From Monosporascus cannonballus (Eukaryota > Ascomycota > Sordariomycetes > Xylariales), in assembly GCA_004154925.1 (NCBI GenBank), contig QJNS01000084.1:124001-188000 (forward strand): a stretch of 64,000 nucleotides of DNA, in the 5' to 3' direction. The position numbers were made by a program, and so were the translations under genes. The notes beneath the pieces are model-generated. The model did not search any database and was not told where the DNA came from. It worked only from the letters and a program-made list of their open reading frames with translations. Positions within the stretch are counted from its first letter, which is position 1; every line of letters begins with the position of its first letter. Of this stretch, positions 1 through 11,700 are shown one piece after another.

Positions 1-1049
1 ACTGGACAGGCGCGTCAGTCATCATTCTGCTGGTTACACTCTTGTCCATGGCCGACCAGCGACGGAGCGGCGAGTTTGTCTTCGCGCATTATGACGCCTC
101 CGGGTCGGGGTGGCCTTCCGGGTGGTCTTTCTTCGTCGGCTTGCTGCAGCCGGCGTACGTACTGACGGGTTATGGCATGGTCGCCGCCATGTGTGAGGAG
201 GTGCAGACGCCAGAACGCGAGGTCCCCAAAGCCATGGTGCTGTCAGTGGTTGCTGCCGGCATCACGGGCCTGCTCTATATTATACCCATTCTGTTCGTGC
301 TCCCCGATGTCCAAGCGCTGCTTGATGTCACAAGCGGTCAACCAATCGGTCTCATCTTCAAGACCGCCACAGGCAGCGCTGGTGGCGGCTTCGCCATGCT
401 ATTCCTAATCCTCGGCATCTGGTTGTTCGCCGGCGTAGGAGCACTGACCGCCTCAAGCCGCTGCACCTATGCCTTTGCGCGCGATGGAGCTATCCCTGGC
501 TCTGGACTATGGAAGAGAGTCGATAAGCGGTTTGACATCCCTCTCTGGGGTCTCACGCTGTCATTCATCGTCGACTGCCTCCTGGGTCTCATCTACTTCG
601 GCTCATCGGCGGCATTCAGCAGCTTTACGGGCGTGGCCACCATCTGTCTCGCTACCTCTTACGGCCTACCGATCTTAGTCTCAGTCATCCGTGGCCGCAA
701 AGATCTCAAGTATGCGTCGTTTTCGCTCGGCAAGCTTGGATTCATCGTGAATATTACGACCCTATGCTGGATTCTCCTGTCTATCGTCTTGTTCTGCATG
801 CCCACCACCGTGGCCGACCTGGACGCGTCGAGCATGAACTACGCCTCTGCGGTGTTCGCTGGGTTCGCGTCGATCAGCGTGATCTGGTACTTCGTCTGGG
901 GTCGCAAGCACTTCACGGGACCTCCCCTGCTGAAGACGGAAATCTCCGGTCAAAGCATAGGGGTCGTGAGCGGTCAGGATCTGGAGACTGCTGCACCAAC
1001 GAGAGATGCAAACCTCAAAGTGGATGACATGGATGACGCAAAAGCATAG
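1..1049 (+). CDS. APC-superfamily amino acid/choline/GABA-type permease, 3' part
   Basis: This is the C-terminal part of a plasma-membrane permease that would import an amino acid, choline or GABA-like substrate. The frame is open from the window edge (first full codon at base 3) to TAG at 1047-1049, so the true start lies outside the window; the ATG at 48 is internal. Several hydrophobic segments are visible. Family landmarks are the loop CEEVQTPEREVPKAM, followed by a long hydrophobic stretch, then TASSRCTYAFARDGAIPGS and IPLWGLTLSF. This is the usual layout of fungal APC permeases related to Uga4/Hnm1. The hydrophilic tail of about 35 residues ends in an acidic VDDMDDAKA. The substrate cannot be told from this part. 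No intron is needed. The family call is firm; the substrate is open. Confidence 0.88.
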   Translation, partial: WTGASVIILLVTLLSMADQRRSGEFVFAHYDASGSGWPSGWSFFVGLLQPAYVLTGYGMVAAMCEEVQTPEREVPKAMVLSVVAAGITGLLYIIPILFVLPDVQALLDVTSGQPIGLIFKTATGSAGGGFAMLFLILGIWLFAGVGALTASSRCTYAFARDGAIPGSGLWKRVDKRFDIPLWGLTLSFIVDCLLGLIYFGSSAAFSSFTGVATICLATSYGLPILVSVIRGRKDLKYASFSLGKLGFIVNITTLCWILLSIVLFCMPTTVADLDASSMNYASAVFAGFASISVIWYFVWGRKHFTGPPLLKTEISGQSIGVVSGQDLETAAPTRDANLKVDDMDDAKA

Positions 1050-2215
1050 CACCGAGACGTACTAGACTTGGGGTTGAGGCGGATTCGAGGTTATGAACTG
1101 TTGGCATGACCTGTAGGATATCATTCTTGACTGAGCGTAATAGCAATCCAAAAATAGGGCAGTACGCTCCGACATATCCTGATAGAATACCGTTCGAAAC
1201 TCAGGTCATCACGATGTCCTTGACGCCCCTGACTAGCCCATCATCCATGAATGGCCGTAACTAAAGAGAATCGACTCGAAGGTCGGCATTAACCCGGTGT
1301 GACGGGCTCGACATATTCCATAAAAAGATCTTAGCCGCTCCCATGATACCTACTATGGAGCTTCTAGGTCCACCTGCCACAGGTATAATGACTGTATGCC
1401 CGCCTTGTAATTAGAGTGCATCCAGTGCCCACAACTAGGAGTAACAAGGATGAATATTACAGTATGCGACTTCAGCGAGCCCCGCATTACTGCTGCCGGT
1501 GTATGAAACAAAGCACGCCCAACAAATCACTTGGTTCGCGTCAAGTACCTGCGGTTGGGCTCAGGTTCGTTGACTACTTGTTTCGCAGCAACAACTTATA
1601 ACAATCGCCCTGTCTACCAGATACGCATTCCGTCAAAGATAACACTTGTCGGCACGGAAGTTGTCGTCTACATATGGTCCTAGGCGGCATGTAACACTGA
1701 TGGGGAACCAACAGCCAAGTCTCCTAACTGCAGCTGTGCCCCATAGGGAACCAATGATGTAACTTAGAAACCCCAGTCATCCGTGATAACCACGTAGAGA
1801 ATGCCAGCTTATCAGGTACAGTTCTATTCGAGCAAATATTAAGCTCCTGCAGGGAGGCTGTTAGTAGAAGGGCCAGAAGCAAGGGGGTTAGGCCCCGGAA
1901 AGCTGGCGGAACTAATTAGGAACAAAGCCCATCTTACTCCAACCAATGTTCTTGAGTGGCAAACTTGATAAATGAAATTATAAATAGTAATTGTTTTATG
2001 AACTGAGGGATTCAGTTATATTTGGAGAAAGCGGCCGTAGCTTTATTTATATCTATCATATATCCCATGTTTTGACCCCCTTTATGGATAATCGTTCCCC
2101 AGTTTCTATCCCACTCATTCCGCCCTAGTTTCTGCCATTGATACAAAACCTCATAATCTCGATCGCGGACTTTAGTCTTCAGATTTACGAAGAGCCGCAG
2201 CCAGTATTCTCTATC
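1050..2215. other. Intergenic region, no gene seen
   Basis: This is the spacer between the permease stop and the P450 start. Only short frames without family resemblance were seen on either strand. The last few hundred bases should hold the P450 promoter, but I recognise no specific site. Confidence 0.6.
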
Positions 2216-3973
2216 ATGATCGTTCAACTCTTTCTTGGCTCGGTGCTGGCCTATCTTCTTTGGAGTATCATTTGCTTGGAGATCAATGCTCGCAAGGCCC
2301 GTAGCTTGAAAGTACCCTTTGTACGCATCCCGATTGATTCGAACAACGTTCCTTGGACGATTGTCCAGCCCCACGTCTGGAATATACTCGATCGGCTCCC
2401 CATTAAATGGTCGTCGTATCCTGACTTCGTCCGCTACTCTCGCCGAGGATGGCACTTTGCTGACAAGTCAGAGACTCATGTTCGCCTGGGTCCTGTCTGG
2501 GCGCTCGTGACTCCTGTTGCCATATACCTACATTTCGCAGACGCCGACGCTATCAATGAGATCTTCACAAGGCGTACTGACTTCGTTCGGCCAATCAAGG
2601 AATACAGTAATAGACCGCACCCACCCCCGTTCAATTCTCTCAACTAATCGCCAATAGAGCTCTTGGAGGTCTACGGCCCATGTATTTCTACCGCCGGCTG
2701 GGATGACTGGTCTCGTCACCGTAAGGTCCTCGCTGCACCGTTCAATGAAAGCATCATGAAGTTCGTCTGGGACGAATCCCTTCACCAAGCCAAGGCAATG
2801 CTGCGATCCTGGGCCTCCACGGCCGAAGTCGGGATTCCCAGCGTGCAGAAGGACACGCGAACGCTGTCGCTGAACGTGCTCGCATCCACAGGCTTCCGGA
2901 AATCATACGACTTTCATGGATCGGCAGACCCCACCATCGATGAAGAAGGCGGCTACCGTGACTCCCTCCAGACTGTCCTCGACAACATCATCCCATTGAT
3001 GCTGATTCCATACCGCCTGCTCACCGGACCTATGGTGCCCCGGAGCTGGGCGAGGATTGGCGATGCTGCGGTATCCTTCAAGAAATACATGGTGAAGATG
3101 CTCGAGGAGGAAACGACGGCGCTTAACCAGGGCAAACCCGGTTCCGGGGGCACCATGACAGCCTTCGTGCGTGCGCTCGACGTGCACAACCGGGAGACTT
3201 CTACGTCAGAGACGAAGGATGAAGGAGCCAAGAAGGGCCTTTCCGTCGATGAGATCTTCGGCAATCTTTTCGTCATCAACTTTGCGGGTCACGACACTAC
3301 CGCCAATACCCTGGCTTTCGGCATGCTACTCCTAGCTGCACATCCTGATGTCCAAGCATGGATATCCGAAGAGATTACCTTAGTAACCAAAGACGTACCG
3401 ATCGACGAGTGGGACTACAAAGATCTTTTTCCGCAGCTCAAACGCTGCCGCGCAGTCTTACTTGAGACTCTACGAGTCTACCCACCCATCATGGCGCTGC
3501 CGAAATGGACTTCCCACAGAGCACAGACGATCAGGGTGGGGGACCGAACACTTACCATTCCTCCTGGCATCAGCACGGTCCCCTACCTACTCGCCATTCA
3601 GACCCACCCGAGGTATTGGCCTGACCCCTATTCCTGGCTGCCTTCCCGCTGGATCCTGCATCCCGCGTCCAGATCTTCCCATTCCATAGACCAGCTCCTC
3701 GGCGAGGAGCTGCTGATACCCGAGAGGGGAGCGTATTTCCCGTGGTCCGACGGCCCGCAAAACTGCCCCGGCAAAAAGTTCGCCGAGGTCGAGGCTGTCG
3801 CGGTGTTGGCTTGCCTGTTTAAGACACATCGCTTGCACGTGAAGGCAGAGGCCGGGGAGAGTCAGGAGCGGGCACGTCGGCGGGCCCTAGACTGTACGAA
3901 CGATGTTAACATGGAGATGTTGTTGCGAATGACTGACGCGGATCGCGTGAGATTGATTTGCAGGGAGGCGTAA
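2216..3973 (+). CDS. Cytochrome P450 monooxygenase
   Basis: A microsomal haem-thiolate monooxygenase of unknown substrate. Exons are 2216-2606 and 2658-3973. The 51-bp intron (GTAATAG...CCAATAG) is phase 1 and has CTAAT near its 3' end. Splicing joins RPIKEY to KLLEVYGP and gives 568 residues, a normal length. The start at 2216 places a hydrophobic anchor (MIVQLFLGSVLAYLLW) at the N-terminus; the frame is also open 26 codons upstream. Landmarks: I-helix FAGHDTT at about 339-345, ExxR (ETLR) at 400-403, and the haem loop FPWSDGPQNCPG with the ligand cysteine at about 500. In that loop the usual Phe seven residues before Cys is Trp, and the usual Arg two before Cys is Gln. Neighbours give no pathway clue, and no partner biosynthetic genes are present. 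Confidence 0.93.
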
Positions 3974-6251
3974 GCGGGTTCAATGGTCATTCATGAACCC
4001 CGAAGCCAGGAATGATCAAGTTTCGACAGTAGCTAGGGTTGACAATCACCAAGACTCTCATTATTAGGTAATGTTTTTCAATGACATGTCATGTCCCTCT
4101 CATGTTTTTCTTTTTCTTTTCTTTTTCTTTTCTTTTTCTTTTCTTTTTCTTTTATTTTTACTTTACTTTTCTTTTTTTTTTCTTTTCTTTTTCTTTTCTT
4201 TTTTCTTTTTCTCTTTTTTTTCTTCACTCCTTATCAATTTCAATACGAAGGCTTCAACTGTTGCCACACGCCGTAAAGTTATGCATCGCTAATGTCGCTG
4301 TATTCGCTATCCTATAAACCCATAGAAAATGTGTGTATATTTATATGGGTGGGGTTACAATGTCAAGCTTACGGGTTGATTGGGATCTGGCGACTCATAT
4401 TCTACCCGCACGTCGGCAATTGGTTCCTACTTTAGACAACAATGGAGGGCTCCGTTTTATATGCCTCCGCATTCGCATACTTTCCTTTGGAAGACATTGT
4501 CAAGGGCGCTTGTCAAAAGCCAACAACGTGGAGGTAGCTAGCTATCTAAGAGTTAGGCGTCCGAGTGATGTTCTTTAAAAAGCTGCTAAGCGACTCGAGG
4601 AGGAATGAGGGTATATTGGTTAGCCGCTGGGTTTGCTGGCTTTGAGGAATCTAGACTGGCGGCTAGGCAGGTCGAAGAGCGGATATATGTGAGATAGGAC
4701 TTTCTGAATAGGGGACAGAATGTTGAGTTTTGGCGTGGCTGAACTGGTATGCAAAAAGTTTATCGACGGGATGTCTGTGGTGATGGTGTAGGGCTCTTAT
4801 ACTTCCAGAGAGAATAACCTTATATGCATATTGAGTCTTTTCTGCAAGAGGCCAAGTTCGGGGCAGCTTGATTCTGCCGCACAATTAACAGGTTTCGACA
4901 TTATGACTCCACGGTTTAAGGACGTGATTGTATTATGTAAAATGAGACCAAATACTTCATGGGAACCCTTTTCCCAGCTGAAGTTCGATGCCGAAGTCGA
5001 AAGGCCTCGAGGTAAGAGTATAGAATCACATGGAGCTTCTTTTGTGTGCATACATTCACAATTCCTTATAATGAGTCGGTATCTTTGGGGAGACTAAGGT
5101 CCGTTGCAAACTTGATTGGAAGTTTGCCTTTCTGTGCTGATACAGCTGATACGTGCCATTCATCGGAACCATCTATGGAATCGCTCTGATACACCCGAGT
5201 CGAGGTTCCAGATTTAACATGAATCCAGCCTCCAGTCACGCCAGAACCAAATCGGTGGTGATTGGGAAATCCTCTCGTCCCTATGTTTGTCAGGGAAAGG
5301 GGCAGTACACAGTGAAAAACAGAAGCAGCCCTAAAAGTTGTCCGCAGTACAGTTAGTCAATAGAATTCTCATCAATTCGCTGACTTTTCTGACTATTCGT
5401 GGGCGCAACCCTTTGTATATACACATGGTGCCTTGGCCTGTGGGTTTCCAAGATCCAGAAAGGGGTATCGACTACCTCCTCTGACAGCATTGTGTACTCA
5501 GCTGTCACAACAAACTCTGCAGAGGGGACATGATGCGGGGACGCCGTCCATACGCTCAATCGACAGCGTCTGTTGTCTCTATGATTGCTACTTTGTTTAT
5601 GTGCGCTGGGAGGATTGGACTGTGTCTTCTATACTGTCAGCGACCATTTATATAACTATGCTGAGTTGGGGAATCTACGAGAACAGAAGAGGCCTCGTAC
5701 ACTAGGCGAGTAGGATAGAGACACCGATTATCACAACATATTGCATGTACTTCGAGTGCTTTAACTGGATATCTGGACAGGCACGTTCCGACACTTCAGC
5801 GCGAGGAGCTCGACATGGTTTTCGCTATGAGCTTATAAGACTGCGTCCGCTAGAACACTCTGGGACTTTAGACAGGAGAAGAAATGGAATGGTACTGCCT
5901 CTCATCCCAAAGTTAGGTATCTCAATGTCTTACCGCCACACAATGAAGAGTATAGTTGCCTACAATCACAAAGAATAATACGGACAAGCAAACAAAGGGC
6001 GCATCCGATGTAGCGTTAGGGGCGTATCTACCCAAGCTCTCAAGCTCCCGGAAAGGTCTTTCATCTCTTCGCTAAGGACTTGAGGCTGGACTGAGGATCC
6101 AAATGTTGCATGAGTAAGAACACCAGAGAGGGTGCATTTTCACACGCGAACTGCCCGACACTTACCACAACACAGCACAGGAGAGCTTCTACTTGAAGGA
6201 AGCATCAACGCGAAAATAAATTTAGCATTGAAGGTCAGCATTAGCCAAAAA
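3974..6251. other. Intergenic region with a pyrimidine repeat, no gene seen
   Basis: The spacer between the P450 and the two-exon gene at 6252. It contains the CTTTT-type repeat listed separately. The short frames elsewhere in it have no recognisable family features. Confidence 0.55.
4105..4225. repeat. Imperfect (CTTTT)n pyrimidine microsatellite
   Basis: About 120 bases of almost pure T and C on the + strand, built from CTTTT/CTTTTT units with slipped copies. It lies about 130 bases after the P450 stop. All three forward frames stay open through it, which produces artificial Phe/Leu/Ser-rich ORFs. Confidence 0.9.
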
Positions 6252-7439
6252 ATGGATCTAGAAGCAATGAACCACGGAGTCTGGTCAGATCCCCCGACGA
6301 TTGAGGTAACAGACGCGGCAACAAGTTCATGCGTTACATGCCTCCGCGACCTCTTCGAGCACCGCATCGAATGCCCAGAGCACGAGCTACTCGCTCTGTT
6401 CTGGCCGCCAAACCACCCAGACTTCGAGAACAATGGAATCCATACTCTGGGCATGGAGCGTGACTTCGTGGGTCCCCTCCACTCCACAGCTCATTCCCTG
6501 ATTATACAGAGAGCCCTAGCTATTTTGTCCGTCGGATTACCCATCTAACACTAACCACAACCACAGCTCCGCCTCGCCATCGAGTATCTCTACCTCAGCG
6601 CTGACGAGCAGCAGCTCCCGCTGTACCCGCACCACCGGACGCTCTACCTGCCGAAACCGACGGCCCACGCCACGGCATCCCTCTACCCCGAGTCTTGGAA
6701 CCCTTGGCCTTCATTCACCTCAGCCTGGGCCACCAGAACCATACCGACCTCTTACCGCTGGGGCTTCCGGTTTCCGCGCTCGCAGACGAGCGTCGCGCTC
6801 ACGCAACACCTGCCGCCCGTGCCCTCCGCCTTTCCGTCTGCCGCCGAGACCCCGGCGCCGTCTCCAAGCGCGCTCGATCGCGCCGCCTGCCGCGCCGAGT
6901 GGCGCGCCTTACATGATCTCCTGCGGGCAGAGCTCGCGGCGCGGGCGCGGAGCTCCAAGAATCTGCGCGCCGTCGCGGACATGTTCGACCGCGTGCGCGC
7001 GCTGTCGCTGAGCCCCGAAGACCCCATGTGGTCCGTCGTCGCGGACGTGCGGAACGCGGCGGCGCGCGAGGATGCCGCGGCCGAAGTTGCGGCGCGAAAT
7101 ATGGGCGCGGTAGTGCGGGTACTGGATGTCGGGTGTTGGGGATCAAATTTCGCGGAGGATAACGATGAAGGTAGTGGTGGTAGAAACTGTAAAGCGGAGG
7201 GAAATAGCTGTGGTAATGGAACTGGGGGGCTAGGGGGTAGAGGAAGAAGAGAGGGAGCACTGGCGAGAGAGGAGATCGACGACGAGGTTTACGTCTGGAG
7301 CTCGCGCCCGGATATAGTGGAGAGGTGTCATCACGAGCTCCAGTGGTGCCGCGCATACGGCCACGAGGCGCCCGTGACGCCACTGATGATTCCCAGCGGC
7401 CAGACTGTGCTGTCGGTGAGGTGGCGTTTGAGCGGATGA
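6252..7439 (+). CDS. Hypothetical protein, two exons
   Basis: I do not recognise this protein. The proposed exons are 6252-6467 and 6567-7439. The 99-bp intron begins GTGGGT, has CTAAC/CTAAC motifs before CACAG, and is phase 0. It joins GMERDF to LRLAIEYLYLSADEQQ with both frames open, giving about 362 residues. The ATG at 6252 has a good context (AAAAAATGG); the frame is open further upstream but has no other ATG. The N-terminal third is cysteine-bearing (SSCVTCLRDLFEHRIECPEHE) and then aromatic (LLALFWPPNHPDFENNG). The middle is Pro/Ala/Arg-rich. A Gly-rich insert (GSGG...GGLGGRGRR) at about 240-280 precedes the C-terminal WSSRPDIVERCHHELQWC. There is no signal peptide or membrane segment. 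The Gly-rich stretch might be an unspliced intron. Confidence 0.5.
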
Positions 7440-8724
7440 GGTGGCCCGATCGGTAGGTCGGTTCGGGGCGTTGGGTGGTGCAGTCAGTCACTCAGTCGGT
7501 CAATTAGGGGTAGAGTAGGTCGGAGGTTATGGGGAGGCGAGACCCGAACTACCTCGAGGGTCGTCGTAGGCAACATACGACTATATCGCGTCCGGTGGAG
7601 GATTGCTGATCTATGACTGTATTATGGACCAGGTAAATGAGGTGAGGAGTTCCTACTCGCTCGGATATATAACAGAGATCAGGCACTTGCCGTGGCACGC
7701 GTGGGGATACCACCCGGCCGAAAACTTTATCATGTACATTTCTCCGACTGGTCTATATATCTCATGCAATGACCCAGTCCAGCATTGGTAGAGTTCTATG
7801 ATCCTATTCCTTACAGACTTACACATCTTCGGTCTTCTGATTTGGCGAGGAGCGGGCCAGTAACGAACCGTCCATTGAAGTACAGTGTCACCGCGATCGG
7901 GTCTTACACGAGTGCCCAATATCGTCGATTGAATCGCAGTAATTCAACGTTACGTCAGAATGCTTCGATCTTCGCATATGCTGAAACAGCTCTGAGCGTC
8001 AACTGATCCCGAGAGAACAACATCCGTCATCGATACATGTCTGTTTAGGATATAGAAGCATGCACCACGACTAAGGTCATATGCGTAAAGAGATGTTATC
8101 AACGCGCAGAAGACACTCATCGCAATCCATTGTCTAGGGCCGGTGGAATCTAGGGCACGGACGTCTCCAATCTATCATAGATATAACCGCATAATCGTCT
8201 TCCTCGGAACACCAAGTGCCAAAGGCAACAGTAATAACAAAAAGGGACTGGCTAGATCCGATGCAGGCATGCGCTCGCGTCGCCCTATGCCAGCCCTAAA
8301 CGCATGCTAATCAATGCAAACCCCAGTAAGGGCTAGCGCTCTTCCACGCTGCAAGTCCCGCGTTTGGCGGCATTGAAAACAGGGAGTCGACAATGAAGGT
8401 ATCAGACAAGGCAAAATCAAAATAATGCAAAATGGGGTATCATGGACGCAAACCGCTGTATCCTCGCTTGTCGGGAGGTTTTGTCTACCGCCTCTTTTTC
8501 GCTCGGGCTAGACTAAATCGTCATGGTCGTTGTTGTAATATTGGTACATGGGATGTGGTTGTAATCTGTCGCTGGATGCCGATACGTAGCGCTGAAGTCG
8601 TAGGAAGGGGTAACAACGATTAGATGTAAGTATTAAGGTATTGAGTTGTTGATTAGGAGACGTCGGGCTCGCCGACCACGATTCGGCATATGTAGCATAA
8701 CGCTCACGTCCGTCATGGACCAAG
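7440..8724. other. Intergenic region, no gene seen
   Basis: The shared 3' flank of the hypothetical gene (+) and the FNIP gene (-), which converge here. Only short frames without family features were seen. Confidence 0.55.
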
Positions 8725-11700
8725 TCAGAGGTCGCCTGCCTCGACGGTCTCTAACCATGCCCGGATAGCTCCCCGCAAGGCGCTCTCTTTCTCCCGGCTC
8801 GTCCGGTGCGTGCCTTTGTTATGCTGGTTTTCCTTCTCGCGCTGTTGGACCACCTCATGCACGATATTCTCCAAGGAGGACAAGATCACTGTCTTGCATT
8901 CAACGCGAGGTACTTCACGGAAATCGATCTGAGCACTGGGACGAAGTTCGCGCGGTGACGGCGCCTCGGACGCCTCACTACCGCGTCGTCCTTCCCTTCG
9001 CTTACTGGCGGACCGCGAAGAGTTGGCGGATGCGTCCTTGCTAACGTCCCTGCTGTGGGCTATGACCCGCTCCACGGCATCAATGAGCGCCTCGTCCAGG
9101 GTCACTAGCTCTTCCTCCTCGAGCTTGTCTTCGATCGGCTGCTCATAAGGAGACGGCGCTGGCGTCATATACGAAGATCCCGCAGTGAGTCCCGGAGCGT
9201 TACTCCTATCTACTGTAGCTTTGGGCTTTACAAGGCGGCGGTAGCGAAACCGCTTGATGGTGAAGTTGGTCGAATCAGCAACAATCGCGGTGCTCACGTC
9301 GACCCATCTTTCCGTCGGCCGCTCGGCCGGCAATGCGCTTGGGTGCACTACCGGTGTCGGTTCGGCCATCAAGACCTCTCGTACTTGGTCGAGTAGATCG
9401 GCCTGCGGCGGGATCGCCTGCAGACTGAAGTCGGGGTGGAACCTCTGGAGCCAACCGCCGACGTTCTGAGGAGCATCGCCGTCCATGGCTACCCTCGAGA
9501 ACTGCTCGAAGCTGTCTAACCCGCTGCCCATCCCCGGTGTGGAGAGGTAGCCGCTGCTAGACGGGGAGCTGACGGCCGTCTCAAAGGTCAAATAATCAGG
9601 AAACGGCACATCGACATCGATTACTCCGTCATCGTTATTGATAGTGGTTTTGACGGGGGACTCGAAGGCGCCGGTAGGATCAGGCGTCCTTGACTTCGCC
9701 TCGAACTGCTCTGTAAATCCGCTACCTATCGACCTTCTAGGGGTACCCGGCTGGCTGCTCATCCCTCTACCATTATCAGTTCGGCTATGCGGCGCTGTGT
9801 CCATCAACTGAGCTTCTTTGACCATCTCGGTAAGCTTGTCCCTCTTCTCAGCCGTGGTTTTGATGGGCGACGCTAGCGAGCCATCTTGGCCCCGAGGGAA
9901 CTCTACAGGTTGCGATATGCTGGAAGTCGACTCGCGCCGCCTGGCGCTCCACAGTCCGCTGATGACGCTACCCCACTTGGAACTTTGGCTTCGGGAGCTC
10001 GTGTGGCTAACGCGGCTACTGTCACCCCTCGTGAGGGTGCGCTTCAGGTCGTCGGCGGCCGTACTGCCACCACTCCCAGGTCTAGCACTGGGGCGAGCAC
10101 TAGATCGATGCGTCGTGGAAAAGTGCGGCACGGCGGAATCAGGCGTGATCGTGTTAGTAGTCGCGGCGCTGCTTTTTCTGGTGTTCAGGTCGCTTCCGGC
10201 GATTGGGAGGTGGGCTGGCGTGGGCAGCGTGGCGTCCGATGGCCGCCTCTCGCTCTGAGTATCGATGCTTAGATGCGCTAACTGTGCGGGAATACCAGTC
10301 GCTGATCTGGTGGTCGCGTGCGACTGGATACTATAGCTCCGGTTATGCGAGACGCCTCTTCCCCCCGGTCGACGGTTTATCTTTCTGCGCAGAGACTCTT
10401 CCTTGAGCATGGGAACAACGAACGACGGCGGCGAGTGACCGAAAGCAGCGAACGATCCCGAAGTGGCCGGGCGGTGTGTGCGCACGGCCGGCAGCTGCTG
10501 GGTCGCGGGTAGGAAGGCAGCGAGCAGGAATACCAGCCTTCTGGCGGCCATCTTGTCATTGGCGACAATGATGGTACGAGAGGGTAGAGACGCGTCCTCT
10601 TCCTCGTTCTTCGCTTTCTGTTGTTGGTAGTGCCGCTTTCGGTACCAGATCGGACTTAACGCCTGAAGCCACTCTTGATGGGTTGCGAGGAAGCCCGTCA
10701 GGAGGTTGAAAAAGAAAAAGCCCTGCTCCTTGCCGCCAGCCCATTTCGCAACCCACCTTGCTTCCTCCCTCCATGGGCCCCAACGACCTTGCCCCGTCAC
10801 AACTCTCGTTGCTCGGAGGCCAGACACGATTCGTACCCTTGCGTTGTCAACTTCGCGGCCTATTCGCTGCTCGTTCATTAGGCAGTTAGGCGGCAGTGAT
10901 ACAAGCTTCGCATTGGTTTTCGGCGGCTTTGTCTGGGACGGATCCGAGCCACGTCTGCTATGGAGGGATGGCGTTCGAGCGATCTGAGCCGGCGCGACTG
11001 ACGGATACGGATCTGCTATCCCTAGATCCGCCTGCTTTAGCATGGGGAATAGAGTACTGGCGACAGTGCACTGGAGCTGGGTGAGAGATCTCATTATGAC
11101 GTCCCAGTGTTGGGTTATCGCATCCATGCGATCTTCGACATCATTGCTGTAGGCGGATTCCAAGGCCTCGTGTCCGAGTCCGGTACCGACCATAGTCCAG
11201 CCAGAGCGCCGGGCTGAACCGAAAGAGGAAGGGAAAGCATCTTGCTGTTCGCCGTACGATCCTGGGCCTCGAAAGATAGGCTTCGATGCGGCCCCGGCAA
11301 GGTTCGACGGGTTGGAGGGAAGCTGCAGTACCAACGCGACAGCATACATAGGGGTTCTCCTCTGCTTTGGATGTGGCTTCTTCTTTTTGAATTTATCGTC
11401 TAGGGAATAGGGGAATGGAAATCCAGTGCCATCTTCAGAAATAGGAGTGTCGAGGTCGTCTTGAGGCAGATTGACCGGGAAGAGCCGGGTTACGAGGATC
11501 TTCTTACGTTCTCCCTGGCGAGTGGGGGCAGTTGGTGATGACACTACAGGGTTCGCTGATCCAGATGTATATGACTGCGCAAGCCGGCTGGTCCTCGTGC
11601 CTGATGACCTACCCATCGAACCTCGACCATCGCCCATATAGGAGCTCGACAGATCTGATGAGCGCGATTCGCAGGGAACAATATGGACTTTTGTGGATGT

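Noticed and set aside
4071..4317. Three overlapping Phe-rich frames of 61-78 codons
   Set aside because: They are products of the (CTTTT)n tract, which lacks stops in all three frames; there is no start context or family.
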